Positions 1 to 5,551 of a stretch of 5,551 nucleotides of DNA are shown one piece after another; within the stretch, counting starts at the first letter, position 1, and each line of letters begins with the position of its first letter. The stretch is from Verrucomicrobiota bacterium (lineage in GTDB: Bacteria > Verrucomicrobiota > Verrucomicrobiia > Limisphaerales > UBA9464): contig JAFLEG010000349.1 of the NCBI GenBank assembly GCA_017302195.1, positions 1 through 5,551 on the forward strand, in the 5' to 3' direction. Below the pieces are notes generated by a model. The model did no database searches. It saw only the letters and a program-made list of their open reading frames with translations, and was not told where the DNA came from. Position numbers and translations under genes: made by a program.

Positions 1-3000
1 CTTCGGCCGCATCTACGTCGGCGGTCTGAGGAGCGGCACGGTCCATGTGCTCGACGAGACCAGCGGCGCCCTGCTCTACTCGTTCCAAGGGCTCGCCAAC
101 ACGTTCGCCGCCGAGCCGCTCGCCAAACAGGGATCCGGACTGTCCGCCGCCGCCTCCGCCGGAGCTGGGGCCGAAGCGCCGGGCCCAGCGGAAGTTGTCG
201 CTGACGGCGCCGGAGGGAATGCGGAACCAGTGCGTGGGCGCCCCATTCCAGATGCCGGAGGCCCCGCGTCGGCCGTCGGGAAGGCTCGCGATGAGTTCCA
301 GCAGGTCGTCGGGCGCCTCGTCGAGTTCGTCGAAGGGATCCTCGCGCAGTTCTTCCAGGATTTCCTCGAAACACGCGCGTGCGTCGGCGCCGAGGCATCC
401 GGCCACGCTCAGCAGGGCCCCCAGGTCATCCAATCGTGTCCCGGGGACGCCGCCATGGCCCACCCGAAGATGCCGCGCCGGCATTTCGTAAAGCGCGAGG
501 AATACCGCGTCGCCACCGCGGGGAGTGCCGCCCCCCGCGCCGGTTCGCAACCGCCGGGGTTCGGTGCCGGGACCGGAGGCCGTCCCGACCCCGTTCCGTC
601 CATTCGCCCCGGAGACATCCAGGTCCGCAAGCACCCGGAACTCCCGCGTGGCCCGCAGGTCGGTCACGTCCCATGCGGACTGCAGCGACGTGCGGATCTC
701 GACCCGGGAATACAGCCGTGAGAAGACGCGGTCCGGCGGCAGGGGACCGACCAGGTCGGCCGGATCAAACTCCGGCAGGCCGCGGAGGGTGAGCGGGACG
801 AAGAGGTCGGGATGTCCGGCCTTTCGCAGCCGGATCCGCAGCGACAGGGTCTGTCCCTCGCCCAGCGCGGGGAGCACCGGACCATCCAGCAGGAACGCTG
901 CGCGGGCGCCGTCCTCCACCCCGGGACCGATCTGCGCCCGCACCAGGGGGCCGAGCACGAATCCGGACGCCGGCAATCCGTCGTCGGTGACCAGGTCCAC
1001 CCGCACCGGACCGTCGAGGTTCGAACCTTCCAGCAGGATGGGTCGCAGTTCTCCTTCATCGAGCGCGACCGGGGTCACCGCGGTGACGCGCGGTGCGCCG
1101 GAATTCTGGCGCGAAGGCTGGCCTGCAGTACCGGCGAGGGAGCCGGTGGACTGTGCCGCTGCCGCCGCGGGTGTCGGAGTCATCAATGCCAACACACCCA
1201 GGCGGTCCACGTCCGCGCGGGCGGTTTGTCCGCCGGGTTCCACCATCGCAGTGACGCCGTCATCCTGCCACACGCCGGCCGCAGCATCCCAGCGCCGGAG
1301 CGGAAGCGTTTCCCCGGACGGCAGGGAACGCATCAGGGGGATGTGGACTTCGACCGGTCCGGCGAGTTGGGCGTCCTCCGGCCCGAGCGTCACCAGGCCG
1401 ATCAGTTCGAATCCGGCAGGAGCGGCGGGGCGGGCCTCCTGGGACGGGACGGCGACCGAGACGGTGGTATCCGCCGCCAGCGCGCCCGCCGGGACCACGA
1501 GGCGGGCCAGCAGGTTTTCCGACCATACGGTCCCGCCTGCTACCGCAGCGACCGGGCCCGCGCCGCGGGTCACCGGCGCAGCCTCGACCGTGATCCGGGC
1601 GGTGGCGGTGTGGCTGCCTCCGGGCCAGGTGACGGTGGCGGTCAGCGTCACCTCGCCGGCCTGGGCGAGATGATCGGGAGCGCGAAAGAGTCCGTCGGCA
1701 TCCACGCTGCCGCCGCCCTCCACCGCCCAGGCAATCACCGCGCCGGCACCCAGGGGGCGGTCGAGACGGAAGGGGAGGATCTGGCCGGCCACGGCGTGGG
1801 CCGTGGCAGGCTCGATGCCCGGGGCCGCCAGCACCGCGAAGGGCACCGGTGCGACGGAGGAGCCCTGGGCGGTGGATACTTCCACGCGTCCCCCGGAGGT
1901 CCCGGTGGGCACGAGGACGCGCAGCCGGTTGCCGGCGGCCTCGACCACCGTGGCGGGACGGCTGCCAAAGCGGACCCGCGCATTGGTGGGGGCGAGGTCC
2001 GGCACATTGAATACGAGGAGTTCCACCAGGTCTCCCGGCGCGCCGCTGGCTGGCTGGACGCTGACGAGCTGCGGGCCCATGACGGCGTTGCCGGGCACCG
2101 CGTCCCCGAAGTTCAGCGTCGCGCTCCGGGGTTCCGCGGCATGCCCGGCGCGATCGAAGGCCGTGACCTGCACCGTCCACGCGCCGGTTTTGGAGTCGGA
2201 TCCGAAGACCAGAGGATACAGGAACAGGCTCAGGGGTTCGGCGTCGGTCTGCGTGACGGGAACCAGCCGGTGGGTGACCGCCCCGGCCGGATCGGTGAAG
2301 GCCAGTTCGAGGCGGGCGAGATCGCCGTCCGGATCCGTCAGTCCGAGGAACAGCGGTGGACGCACGGTGTTCCGGGAATCTGCCGGCCGCCGCGCCGCGC
2401 CTGCCGGAGGACCCCAGACGGTGAAGCCAAGCTGCGGCGGTTCTCCGCCCGAGCCGGGGTACTGGTTGGGAATGTCGAAATGCGCCACGCCTCGCGGCGT
2501 TCCGGTGGCACTGACCAGCCGCACCGTCACGCGGGGCATGCCGAGCGGGGTGTCGTCACCATTGAGGAAGAAGCCCAGCGTGCCATCGGACTGCCTCAGG
2601 AATTCGGCGGGGATGCGCCGCGTATGGACCAGACCGGCGGTGGATTCCGTGACCTCCAGCACATCGCCGGTTCCGGGGGCGTCGCTGAAGGTCAGCGTGA
2701 CGAACCGGGTGGTCCCCGGGGCCAGCCCGCCCGGTTCCGGAACGGCGCCCGTCAGACGTCCGGCGACACCGGCGCCCACCAGCCGGAAAAACTCCTGCGC
2801 GTGGGTCAGCGGACGCAGGACGCGATTTCTTCCTCCGAGAAGCGTCGGGGAGACGGTCAGTTCCCGCCACGGACCGGCGGCCAGATCGTCGGTGGCCTGG
2901 AGCGTGAAGGCGCCGGCCACATTCTCCCACTCCAGCGCCACGGCATCGTCCGCACGCAGCGCGACCAGCGGCGGCGGGGGCCCGGAACCACCGCCCGTCG

Positions 3001-5350
3001 AGCGGGTGACGATGTTGAAGGAGCGCCGCGCGCGCCCGCCGAAGCCGTCGTGAACCTCCACGGTCACGTCGTACACCTGATCCAGTTGCGCCGGTGCTGG
3101 AGTCCAGGTGAGCAGTCCGGATTCGGAGACGGCCAGGCCGTCCGGTCCCGTGATCATGGCGAAGGCCAGGGGCTGGGCGGGGATGTCGGGATCGGTGGCG
3201 GCCAGCGGCAGCGAGAGCACTGCCCCCTCCTCGACGAGCAGGCTGCCGGGATCGGCGAGTTCCGGGGGCGTGTTGGCCTCCGTGACCTGCACGGTGAAGG
3301 TGACCTCGTCGGACTCCGGAGGGGTGGCGTTGCTGGTGGCGCGGACGGTGAAGGTGTGGGTGAGGCCGCCGTCGAGTTCGCCGGGACTCCAGGTGAAGTC
3401 GCCCGTCACCGGGTCCAGGCCGGCGCCGTGCGCGTCGCCGACAAACCCGAAGGTCAGCGTGCGTCCCTCCGGCAGCGGGGCCACCGTCGTCAGGCGCAGG
3501 GCCACCGTCTGCTGCTCGCGTCCGGCCTGGGGCGCAACCGGGGCGAGGGCAAATTCCCGTTCGGGTCCGGACGCCGGAGTCACCGAGGCAAAGGTGGTGC
3601 CCACGCGCAATTCGTCCGCGCTCCACAGGGACGAGCCGTTCAACGCCACCGCGGACACCGCGCCGAGATCCAGGTCCTGCTTCACCGCATCCGCAGCACC
3701 GGGTTCGGTGCCGGTCAGCGGGGGATTCACATACAGCGAGACCCGGTCGGGGCCGTCGCGAAATTCCAGCTTGAGCACCAGCAGCGAGGTGGCGTCCCGG
3801 ACGACCGGACTTCCCGAGGCGACCTGGCGCGCGCCTCCGGCATCCTCGATGACGTAGCGCAGGGACTGTCCGCCTCCGGGCTTTCCGGCAAACAGGTTCA
3901 CGGCCTGATCGCCGAGGAGGAGCAGGCCAAAGTAGGCGGTGGTGGTCACCTGGGTGTCCGGACGCAGCAGCAGGCTGACATACCGCACCGTACCCTCGTC
4001 ACCGAGAGGGAAGGTGAGGGGGCGCTGGATGGCCTGGGCGCCCGGACCGCTGGTGCGCATGCGCACGCCCGTGATGGAGAGCCCGGCATGCACCAGGTTG
4101 CTGGAACCGGCGACCATGCCGCCTCCGGACAGGGTTCCCGGAATGCCGGCGACCCACCCGCCGGCGAATCCCTGGCCGCCCGCCTTGCCGGCGATCGCCG
4201 TGGCCCGTGGTTGGTAATCAAAGGGGTCGTGCGCGAGCAGTCCCTCCGGAGGTGTCGGGCCCACCAGCAGCTCGAAGCTCGTGCTCACTGGGTTGCCGCC
4301 CTGAGGCGTGAGGGTGGCGGTGATGGTGGTGGCCCCTCCCGGGCCTTCCGGGGGCCGCAGGGTGACGCGGCGGTTGGCACCGGTGCCGGTGATCTGGATG
4401 CGGTCGGGCGGCAGCAGGTTGCCATCCGCGGCGGTGACGACCGGTGCGAGCGTGGATGGATCCCCATCGGGCCAGGAACAGATCAACGGCAGCGTGATCG
4501 CCGCTCCGGCGGCGACGCGCTGCGTTCCTGGCCGCAGCCAAACCAGCGAGGGGCCGGGCACGAAGGGGGTGACGTCGGCATAGGTTTCCCCGAGCCGGAT
4601 TTCGTCCACGCGGATGGCGCCGGTGGAATTGGCGACAAACGGACCGGCCTGCACCCGGAAGCCATTGAAGCGGATATCCGCGCCAGCCCGGGAGGCGGCG
4701 GGGACTCCGGGAAAGCCCCCGATGGGTGGGTTGACGAAGAGATCCACCTGATCCTCGGCGCCGTTCACCCCGAAGCGGAGTCGCAGCGTGAGCAGCGTGG
4801 TCTCGCCGGGAACGATGGGCGCGCCGGGCGCCGGCGTGAGATTCCCGGGCGCCCCACCCAGGTCGAACAACTGGAAGCTCCAGTGGGTGGCGCCCGTGGG
4901 AATGCCCACGAACAGTTCCTGCGTGTTTCCATCCAGCAGGGATACCCCGCCGAAACTGCCCGTGGGAAAGAGCATCTCGCGCCGGATCAGGAACGAGAGC
5001 CACAGCTCCGTGCCCTCCGCGCCGAAGCGGCCGCCGGTGCGCAGGGCGTCAAAGCCGGCCGAGGTGAACAGCCGCTGCGAGCCGACCTGCGTGCCCGCGT
5101 TCTGGAGTGTGTTCGCTGCCGTCACCAGTCCGGGCCACACCAGCCCGGGCGCAACCACGGTGCCGCCGGTTCCCCAGGCGGCCTGCCATCCGGTCCCGCC
5201 GTTGCGTCCGAGCACCGGGGTTTCGGCGGGGTAGTCAAATCCCTCGTGGCTGATGAGGGCGGCCCGGGCCGGGATGAGATGCAGGATCGCCACCAGGGTG
5301 ACGAGCAGTGGAAGATTTCGGCGGTCTGGGTGCCGCAGCGTGGCGTTCAT
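1..5350 (-). CDS. Giant secreted multidomain Ig-like/LamG-like protein (3' end uncertain)
   Basis: The frame runs 1783 codons from ATG 5350 to the left edge without a stop. The start is supported by the SD 8 nt upstream and by a signal peptide. Order by residue: signal peptide 1-30; LamG-like module 36-258; Ig-like spacer 260-372; second LamG-like module 375-592; two cadherin-like domains 599-783; Gly/Pro linker 784-794; FFRL module 795-858; unassigned beta-rich region 860-1090; IPT/TIG 1093-1176; Big2-like 1179-1257; ZU5-like 1272-1390; Ala/Ser/Gly linker; IPT-like 1420-1524; unassigned C-terminal region to about 1740. This architecture is known in exported adhesion and carbohydrate-binding proteins of Verrucomicrobiota and Planctomycetota. 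I infer a surface or secreted binding role; no enzyme motif or membrane anchor is seen. Cysteines are very rare. Left of about position 130 (residue ~1740 on) the codon bias collapses and the translation becomes charged and antisense-like. The true C-terminus is therefore unresolved. Confidence 0.9.
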   Translation of the reverse strand, partial: MNATLRHPDRRNLPLLVTLVAILHLIPARAALISHEGFDYPAETPVLGRNGGTGWQAAWGTGGTVVAPGLVWPGLVTAANTLQNAGTQVGSQRLFTSAGFDALRTGGRFGAEGTELWLSFLIRREMLFPTGSFGGVSLLDGNTQELFVGIPTGATHWSFQLFDLGGAPGNLTPAPGAPIVPGETTLLTLRLRFGVNGAEDQVDLFVNPPIGGFPGVPAASRAGADIRFNGFRVQAGPFVANSTGAIRVDEIRLGETYADVTPFVPGPSLVWLRPGTQRVAAGAAITLPLICSWPDGDPSTLAPVVTAADGNLLPPDRIQITGTGANRRVTLRPPEGPGGATTITATLTPQGGNPVSTSFELLVGPTPPEGLLAHDPFDYQPRATAIAGKAGGQGFAGGWVAGIPGTLSGGGMVAGSSNLVHAGLSITGVRMRTSGPGAQAIQRPLTFPLGDEGTVRYVSLLLRPDTQVTTTAYFGLLLLGDQAVNLFAGKPGGGQSLRYVIEDAGGARQVASGSPVVRDATSLLVLKLEFRDGPDRVSLYVNPPLTGTEPGAADAVKQDLDLGAVSAVALNGSSLWSADELRVGTTFASVTPASGPEREFALAPVAPQAGREQQTVALRLTTVAPLPEGRTLTFGFVGDAHGAGLDPVTGDFTWSPGELDGGLTHTFTVRATSNATPPESDEVTFTVQVTEANTPPELADPGSLLVEEGAVLSLPLAATDPDIPAQPLAFAMITGPDGLAVSESGLLTWTPAPAQLDQVYDVTVEVHDGFGGRARRSFNIVTRSTGGGSGPPPPLVALRADDAVALEWENVAGAFTLQATDDLAAGPWRELTVSPTLLGGRNRVLRPLTHAQEFFRLVGAGVAGRLTGAVPEPGGLAPGTTRFVTLTFSDAPGTGDVLEVTESTAGLVHTRRIPAEFLRQSDGTLGFFLNGDDTPLGMPRVTVRLVSATGTPRGVAHFDIPNQYPGSGGEPPQLGFTVWGPPAGAARRPADSRNTVRPPLFLGLTDPDGDLARLELAFTDPAGAVTHRLVPVTQTDAEPLSLFLYPLVFGSDSKTGAWTVQVTAFDRAGHAAEPRSATLNFGDAVPGNAVMGPQLVSVQPASGAPGDLVELLVFNVPDLAPTNARVRFGSRPATVVEAAGNRLRVLVPTGTSGGRVEVSTAQGSSVAPVPFAVLAAPGIEPATAHAVAGQILPFRLDRPLGAGAVIAWAVEGGGSVDADGLFRAPDHLAQAGEVTLTATVTWPGGSHTATARITVEAAPVTRGAGPVAAVAGGTVWSENLLARLVVPAGALAADTTVSVAVPSQEARPAAPAGFELIGLVTLGPEDAQLAGPVEVHIPLMRSLPSGETLPLRRWDAAAGVWQDDGVTAMVEPGGQTARADVDRLGVLALMTPTPAAAAAQSTGSLAGTAGQPSRQNSGAPRVTAVTPVALDEGELRPILLEGSNLDGPVRVDLVTDDGLPASGFVLGPLVRAQIGPGVEDGARAAFLLDGPVLPALGEGQTLSLRIRLRKAGHPDLFVPLTLRGLPEFDPADLVGPLPPDRVFSRLYSRVEIRTSLQSAWDVTDLRATREFRVLADLDVSGANGRNGVGTASGPGTEPRRLRTGAGGGTPRGGDAVFLALYEMPARHLRVGHGGVPGTRLDDLGALLSVAGCLGADARACFEEILEELREDPFDELDEAPDDLLELIASLPDGRRGASGIWNGAPTHWFRIPSGAVSDNFRWARRFGPSSGGGGGGQSGSLFGERLGGERVGEPLERVEQGAAGLVEHMDRAAPQTADVDAAE
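2..130 (+). CDS. Possible fragment of a plus-strand beta-propeller-like protein
   Basis: In the first ~130 bases the plus frame starting at base 2 reads like genuine protein: 'FGRIYVGGLRSGTVHVLD' followed by 'ETSGALLYSFQGLANTF'. Third positions here are almost all G or C, while the overlapping minus frame loses its bias and gives a highly charged product. The 'G.V.V.D..SGALL..F' strand pair resembles FG-GAP, PQQ or YVTN-type propeller blades; which one cannot be told from a single blade. Its start would lie left of the window. The frame technically stays open to a TGA at 719-721, but after about base 130 it is only the complement of the giant gene. I therefore give the end as the point where coding character stops. 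It may mark a chimeric junction rather than a real convergent gene. Confidence 0.35.
131..1093 (-). other. C-terminal IPT-like segment and unassigned domain (residues 1420-1740)
   Basis: Residues 1420-1524 begin 'PRVTAVTPVALDEGELRPIL' and look like a second, divergent IPT-type fold. Beyond that I recognise nothing. Visible features are a beta-rich stretch around 1543-1575, a 'DAVFLALYEMPARHLRVGH' segment near 1616-1632, two cysteines at 1652 and 1660, a strongly acidic predicted helix at 1661-1686 and a 'THWFRIPSGAVSDNFRWARR' motif at 1706-1725. A Gly/Ser-rich run, 1729-1740, follows. Third-position GC bias supports this frame as coding up to about position 130. Confidence 0.55.
1181..1537 (-). 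other. ZU5-like domain (residues 1272-1390)
   Basis: The segment starts 'GGTVWSENLLARLVVPAGAL', followed by 'DTTVSVAVP', 'FELIGLVTLGPEDAQLAGPV', 'VHIPL', 'AAGVWQDDGV' and a closing 'TARADVDRLGVLALM'. This order (GG.V, L.VP.GAL..DT.V, G..GP....PV.V.IP, GVW) is the ZU5 pattern, also found in bacterial exported proteins. The final strand lacks the HF[S/T] motif that supports self-cleavage in some ZU5 proteins, so autoproteolysis is not expected. Confidence 0.6.
1580..1816 (-). other. Big2-like Ig domain (residues 1179-1257)
   Basis: After 'IEPATAHAVAGQILPFRL' comes 'VIAWAVEGGGSVDADGLFRA' and then 'AGEVTLTATVTWPGG' and 'TATARITVEA'. The 'W.V.GGG.ID..GL..AP' core and the 'VT.TATV' and 'A.I.V' strands match the bacterial Ig-like domain group 2 pattern. 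Confidence 0.7.
1823..2074 (-). other. IPT/TIG domain (residues 1093-1176)
   Basis: The segment begins 'PQLVSVQPASGAPGDLVELL', the hallmark IPT/TIG entry ('P.I..I.P..G..G..V.I.G'). It continues with 'ARVRFGSRPATVVEAAGNRL', then 'VLVPTGTSGGRVEVSTAQGS' and 'PFAVLA'. That is the full strand order of this Ig-like fold, and at about 84 residues it has the normal length. Such domains act as spacers or binding modules in bacterial surface proteins. Confidence 0.85.
2080..2773 (-). other. Unassigned beta-rich region (residues 860-1091)
   Basis: I do not recognise a named domain here. The sequence alternates hydrophobic strands with Gly/Pro turns. It contains a 'TDPDGDLARLELAFTDPAG' stretch and an ending 'WTVQVTAFDRAGHAA', both of which suggest additional Ig-like folds. 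It has no cysteines and no obvious catalytic motif. Confidence 0.5.
2777..2968 (-). other. PVC-type 'FFRLV' module (residues 795-858)
   Basis: This short segment reads 'VALEWENVAGAFTLQATDDL', then 'GPWREL' and 'LTHAQEFFRLVG' (F854-F855-R856-L857). The pattern, a tryptophan strand, 'TLQAT.DL..PW' and a closing FFRL, is a frequent small beta module in exported Verrucomicrobiota proteins. I recognise the style rather than a named domain. It follows a flexible GGGSGPPPP linker. Confidence 0.6.
3002..3556 (-). other. Two tandem cadherin-like (He_PIG-type) domains (residues 599-783)
   Basis: Two consecutive beta-sandwich repeats are seen. The first carries 'GLDPVTGDFTWSP' (W654), then 'HTFTVRATS' and 'VTFTVQVTEANTPPEL'. 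The second starts at N693 with 'VEEGAVLSLPLAATDPD', then 'SGLLTWTP' (W749) and 'YDVTVEVHDGFGG'. The tryptophans are 95 residues apart, the usual cadherin-like period. The 'G.L.W.P' and 'V.V.D' signatures are typical of dystroglycan-type putative Ig domains in bacterial surface proteins. Aspartates such as those in ATDPD could bind calcium. Confidence 0.8.
3575..4228 (-). repeat. LamG/concanavalin-like module, copy 2 (residues 375-592)
   Basis: This is the second copy of the N-terminal module. DPFDYQ (375-380) leads into 'GKAGGQGFAGGW', and later come DRVSLYVNPP (535-544) and ADELRVGTTFASVTP (578-592). Distances between landmarks differ by under 10 residues from copy 1, while most of the intervening sequence has diverged. 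This points to an old internal duplication. An Ig-like spacer of about 110 residues separates the copies. Confidence 0.75.
4577..5245 (-). repeat. LamG/concanavalin-like module, copy 1 (residues 36-258)
   Basis: The module opens with EGFDYP at residues 36-41, followed by 'LGRNGGTGWQAAW'. It closes with DQVDLFVNPP (200-209) and VDEIRLGETYADVTP ending near 257. The same landmarks recur in the same order about 330 residues later. The opening motif and the closing 'DE.R.G' strand resemble the jelly-roll lectin-like modules common at the N-terminus of exported Verrucomicrobiota proteins. Binding of a glycan is possible but not shown. Confidence 0.75.
5261..5350 (-). other. Sec signal peptide of the giant protein (residues 1-30)
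   Basis: The N-terminus has a basic region containing R6, R10 and R11, then a hydrophobic core of about 13 residues (LPLLVTLVAILHL). It ends in A28-R29-A30, a classical AxA signal peptidase I site, just before the first FDY module. No lipobox cysteine follows, so a lipoprotein is unlikely. Export through Sec is inferred from this pattern. Confidence 0.85.
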
Positions 5351-5358
5351 GGAGGCAT

Positions 5359-5366
5359 CCTCCTCC
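5359..5366 (-). promoter_or_regulatory. Ribosome binding site of the giant gene
   Basis: Minus-strand GGAGGAGG is a near-perfect Shine-Dalgarno 8 nt before the ATG at 5350, and it fixes the start of the giant gene. An out-of-frame ATG directly abuts the SD with no spacing, so it is not a credible start. The last five bases of the SD are followed by ATG and then CCTCC, so they could form a small hairpin that would partly mask the site. Confidence 0.8.
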
Positions 5367-5384
5367 GCCACGCCTGAAACGGCC

Positions 5385-5390
5385 ATTAGA
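5385..5390 (-). promoter_or_regulatory. Weak candidate -10 element for the giant gene
   Basis: On the minus strand the hexamer TCTAAT differs from the sigma-70 consensus TATAAT at one position. It lies in the only AT-leaning stretch between the two genes and would give a leader of roughly 28 nt. No convincing -35 hexamer is seen at 16-18 nt upstream, so this could be chance. Read-through from the kinase gene is equally possible, because I see no terminator hairpin after its stop codon. Confidence 0.2.
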
Positions 5391-5406
5391 CGAACCTGAA
5401 AAGAAT

Positions 5407-5551
5407 TTAAGGAAGGGGTCCGTGGCGCGGCAGATCCACGGTGAAGGTGCTGCCCTCGCCGATCTCGCTGTGCACCGAGACCGTGCCGCCCTGCGCCTCC
5501 ACCAGGGTCTTGACGATGGCCAGTCCCAGACCGGCGCCGCCCTCGGTGCGG
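5407..5551 (-). CDS. Sensor histidine kinase, C-terminal end (5' part outside window)
   Basis: This is the last 47 codons and TAA stop of a two-component sensor histidine kinase. The visible protein begins RTEGGAGLGLAIVKTLVEAQ and ends in GSTFTVDLPRHGPLP. GAGLGLAIVK is the G2 glycine box of the HATPase_c ATP-binding domain. The following helix, the 'GG.V.V.S..G.GSTF.V.LP' strands and the short tail are the standard end of the HisKA/HATPase_c family. Such kinases bind ATP, phosphorylate a conserved histidine and pass the phosphate to a response regulator. The H, N, G1 and F boxes and any sensor or membrane segments lie beyond the right edge, so the signal and partner cannot be inferred. The protein stops soon after the ATPase fold, so no C-terminal receiver domain is fused. 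The giant secreted-protein gene follows in the same direction after 56 bp. The family call is firm; the subfamily is unknown. Confidence 0.93.
   Translation of the reverse strand, partial: RTEGGAGLGLAIVKTLVEAQGGTVSVHSEIGEGSTFTVDLPRHGPLP

Noticed and set aside
131..721. Continuation of the plus frame from base 2 to a TGA at 719-721
   Set aside because: After about base 130 the product becomes low-complexity Ala/Gly/Pro/Arg and the opposite minus frame has the coding bias and sensible protein.
2556..3626. Minus-strand open frame of 356 codons in another register (also 1260-2180 and 4218-5003)
   Set aside because: Arg/Gly/Pro-rich out-of-frame translations inside the giant gene with no SD or recognisable motifs; GC-driven shadows.
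5347..5358. Mini-ORF ATG-CCT-CCA-TGA overlapping the start of the giant gene
   Set aside because: Its ATG touches the Shine-Dalgarno with no spacing, so initiation there is unlikely. It looks like chance.
5351..5363. GGAGG-cat-CCTCC inverted repeat as a terminator for the kinase gene
   Set aside because: The stem is only 5 bp, no T-run follows, and it overlaps the ribosome binding site of the next gene.
812..5377. 1521-codon plus-strand open frame
   Set aside because: It is in exact antisense register with the giant gene, its product is rich in Arg, Gly, His and Gln with no domain, and the minus strand has a signal peptide, SD and clear domains. Missing TTA/CTA/TCA codons explain the openness.

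Overview
This is a GC-rich bacterial window dominated by one very large minus-strand gene, with the 3' end of a histidine kinase gene upstream of it. The likely source is a Verrucomicrobiota (Pedosphaera/Opitutus-like) or related PVC bacterium. That assignment is from memory of protein style, not a search. The clues are the paired 'FDY...GG.GW...W' lectin-like modules, a 'LEW...FTLQATDDL..GPW...FFRLV' module, and a string of Ig-like and cadherin-like modules in one giant exported protein.

Layout, read in the minus direction from the right edge. (1) 5551-5407 is the last 47 codons of a sensor histidine kinase, ending in the ATP-binding G2 box and a TAA stop. (2) 5406-5351 is a 56-bp gap with a strong Shine-Dalgarno, part of which can fold against the bases just before the start codon, and a weak -10-like hexamer. 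(3) From 5350 to the left edge runs an uninterrupted frame of 1783 codons. It encodes a signal peptide, two copies of a concanavalin/LamG-like module, two cadherin-like (He_PIG-type) domains, a PVC-type FFRL module, an IPT/TIG domain, a Big2-like domain, a ZU5-like domain, a second IPT-like segment and a C-terminal region I cannot assign. It is probably a secreted or surface adhesion or substrate-binding protein. No catalytic domain is visible.

The left ~130 bases are anomalous. The minus frame stays open, but third-position GC bias and protein-like character move to the plus strand, which reads as the end of a beta-propeller-like segment. The minus-strand translation left of about position 130 should therefore not be trusted. 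A chimeric junction, a rearrangement or a frameshift near 105-135 is likely.

The kinase and the giant protein lie in the same direction and could be co-transcribed, but nothing in the window shows a functional link. I see no RNA genes, CRISPR arrays, insertion sequences or origins.
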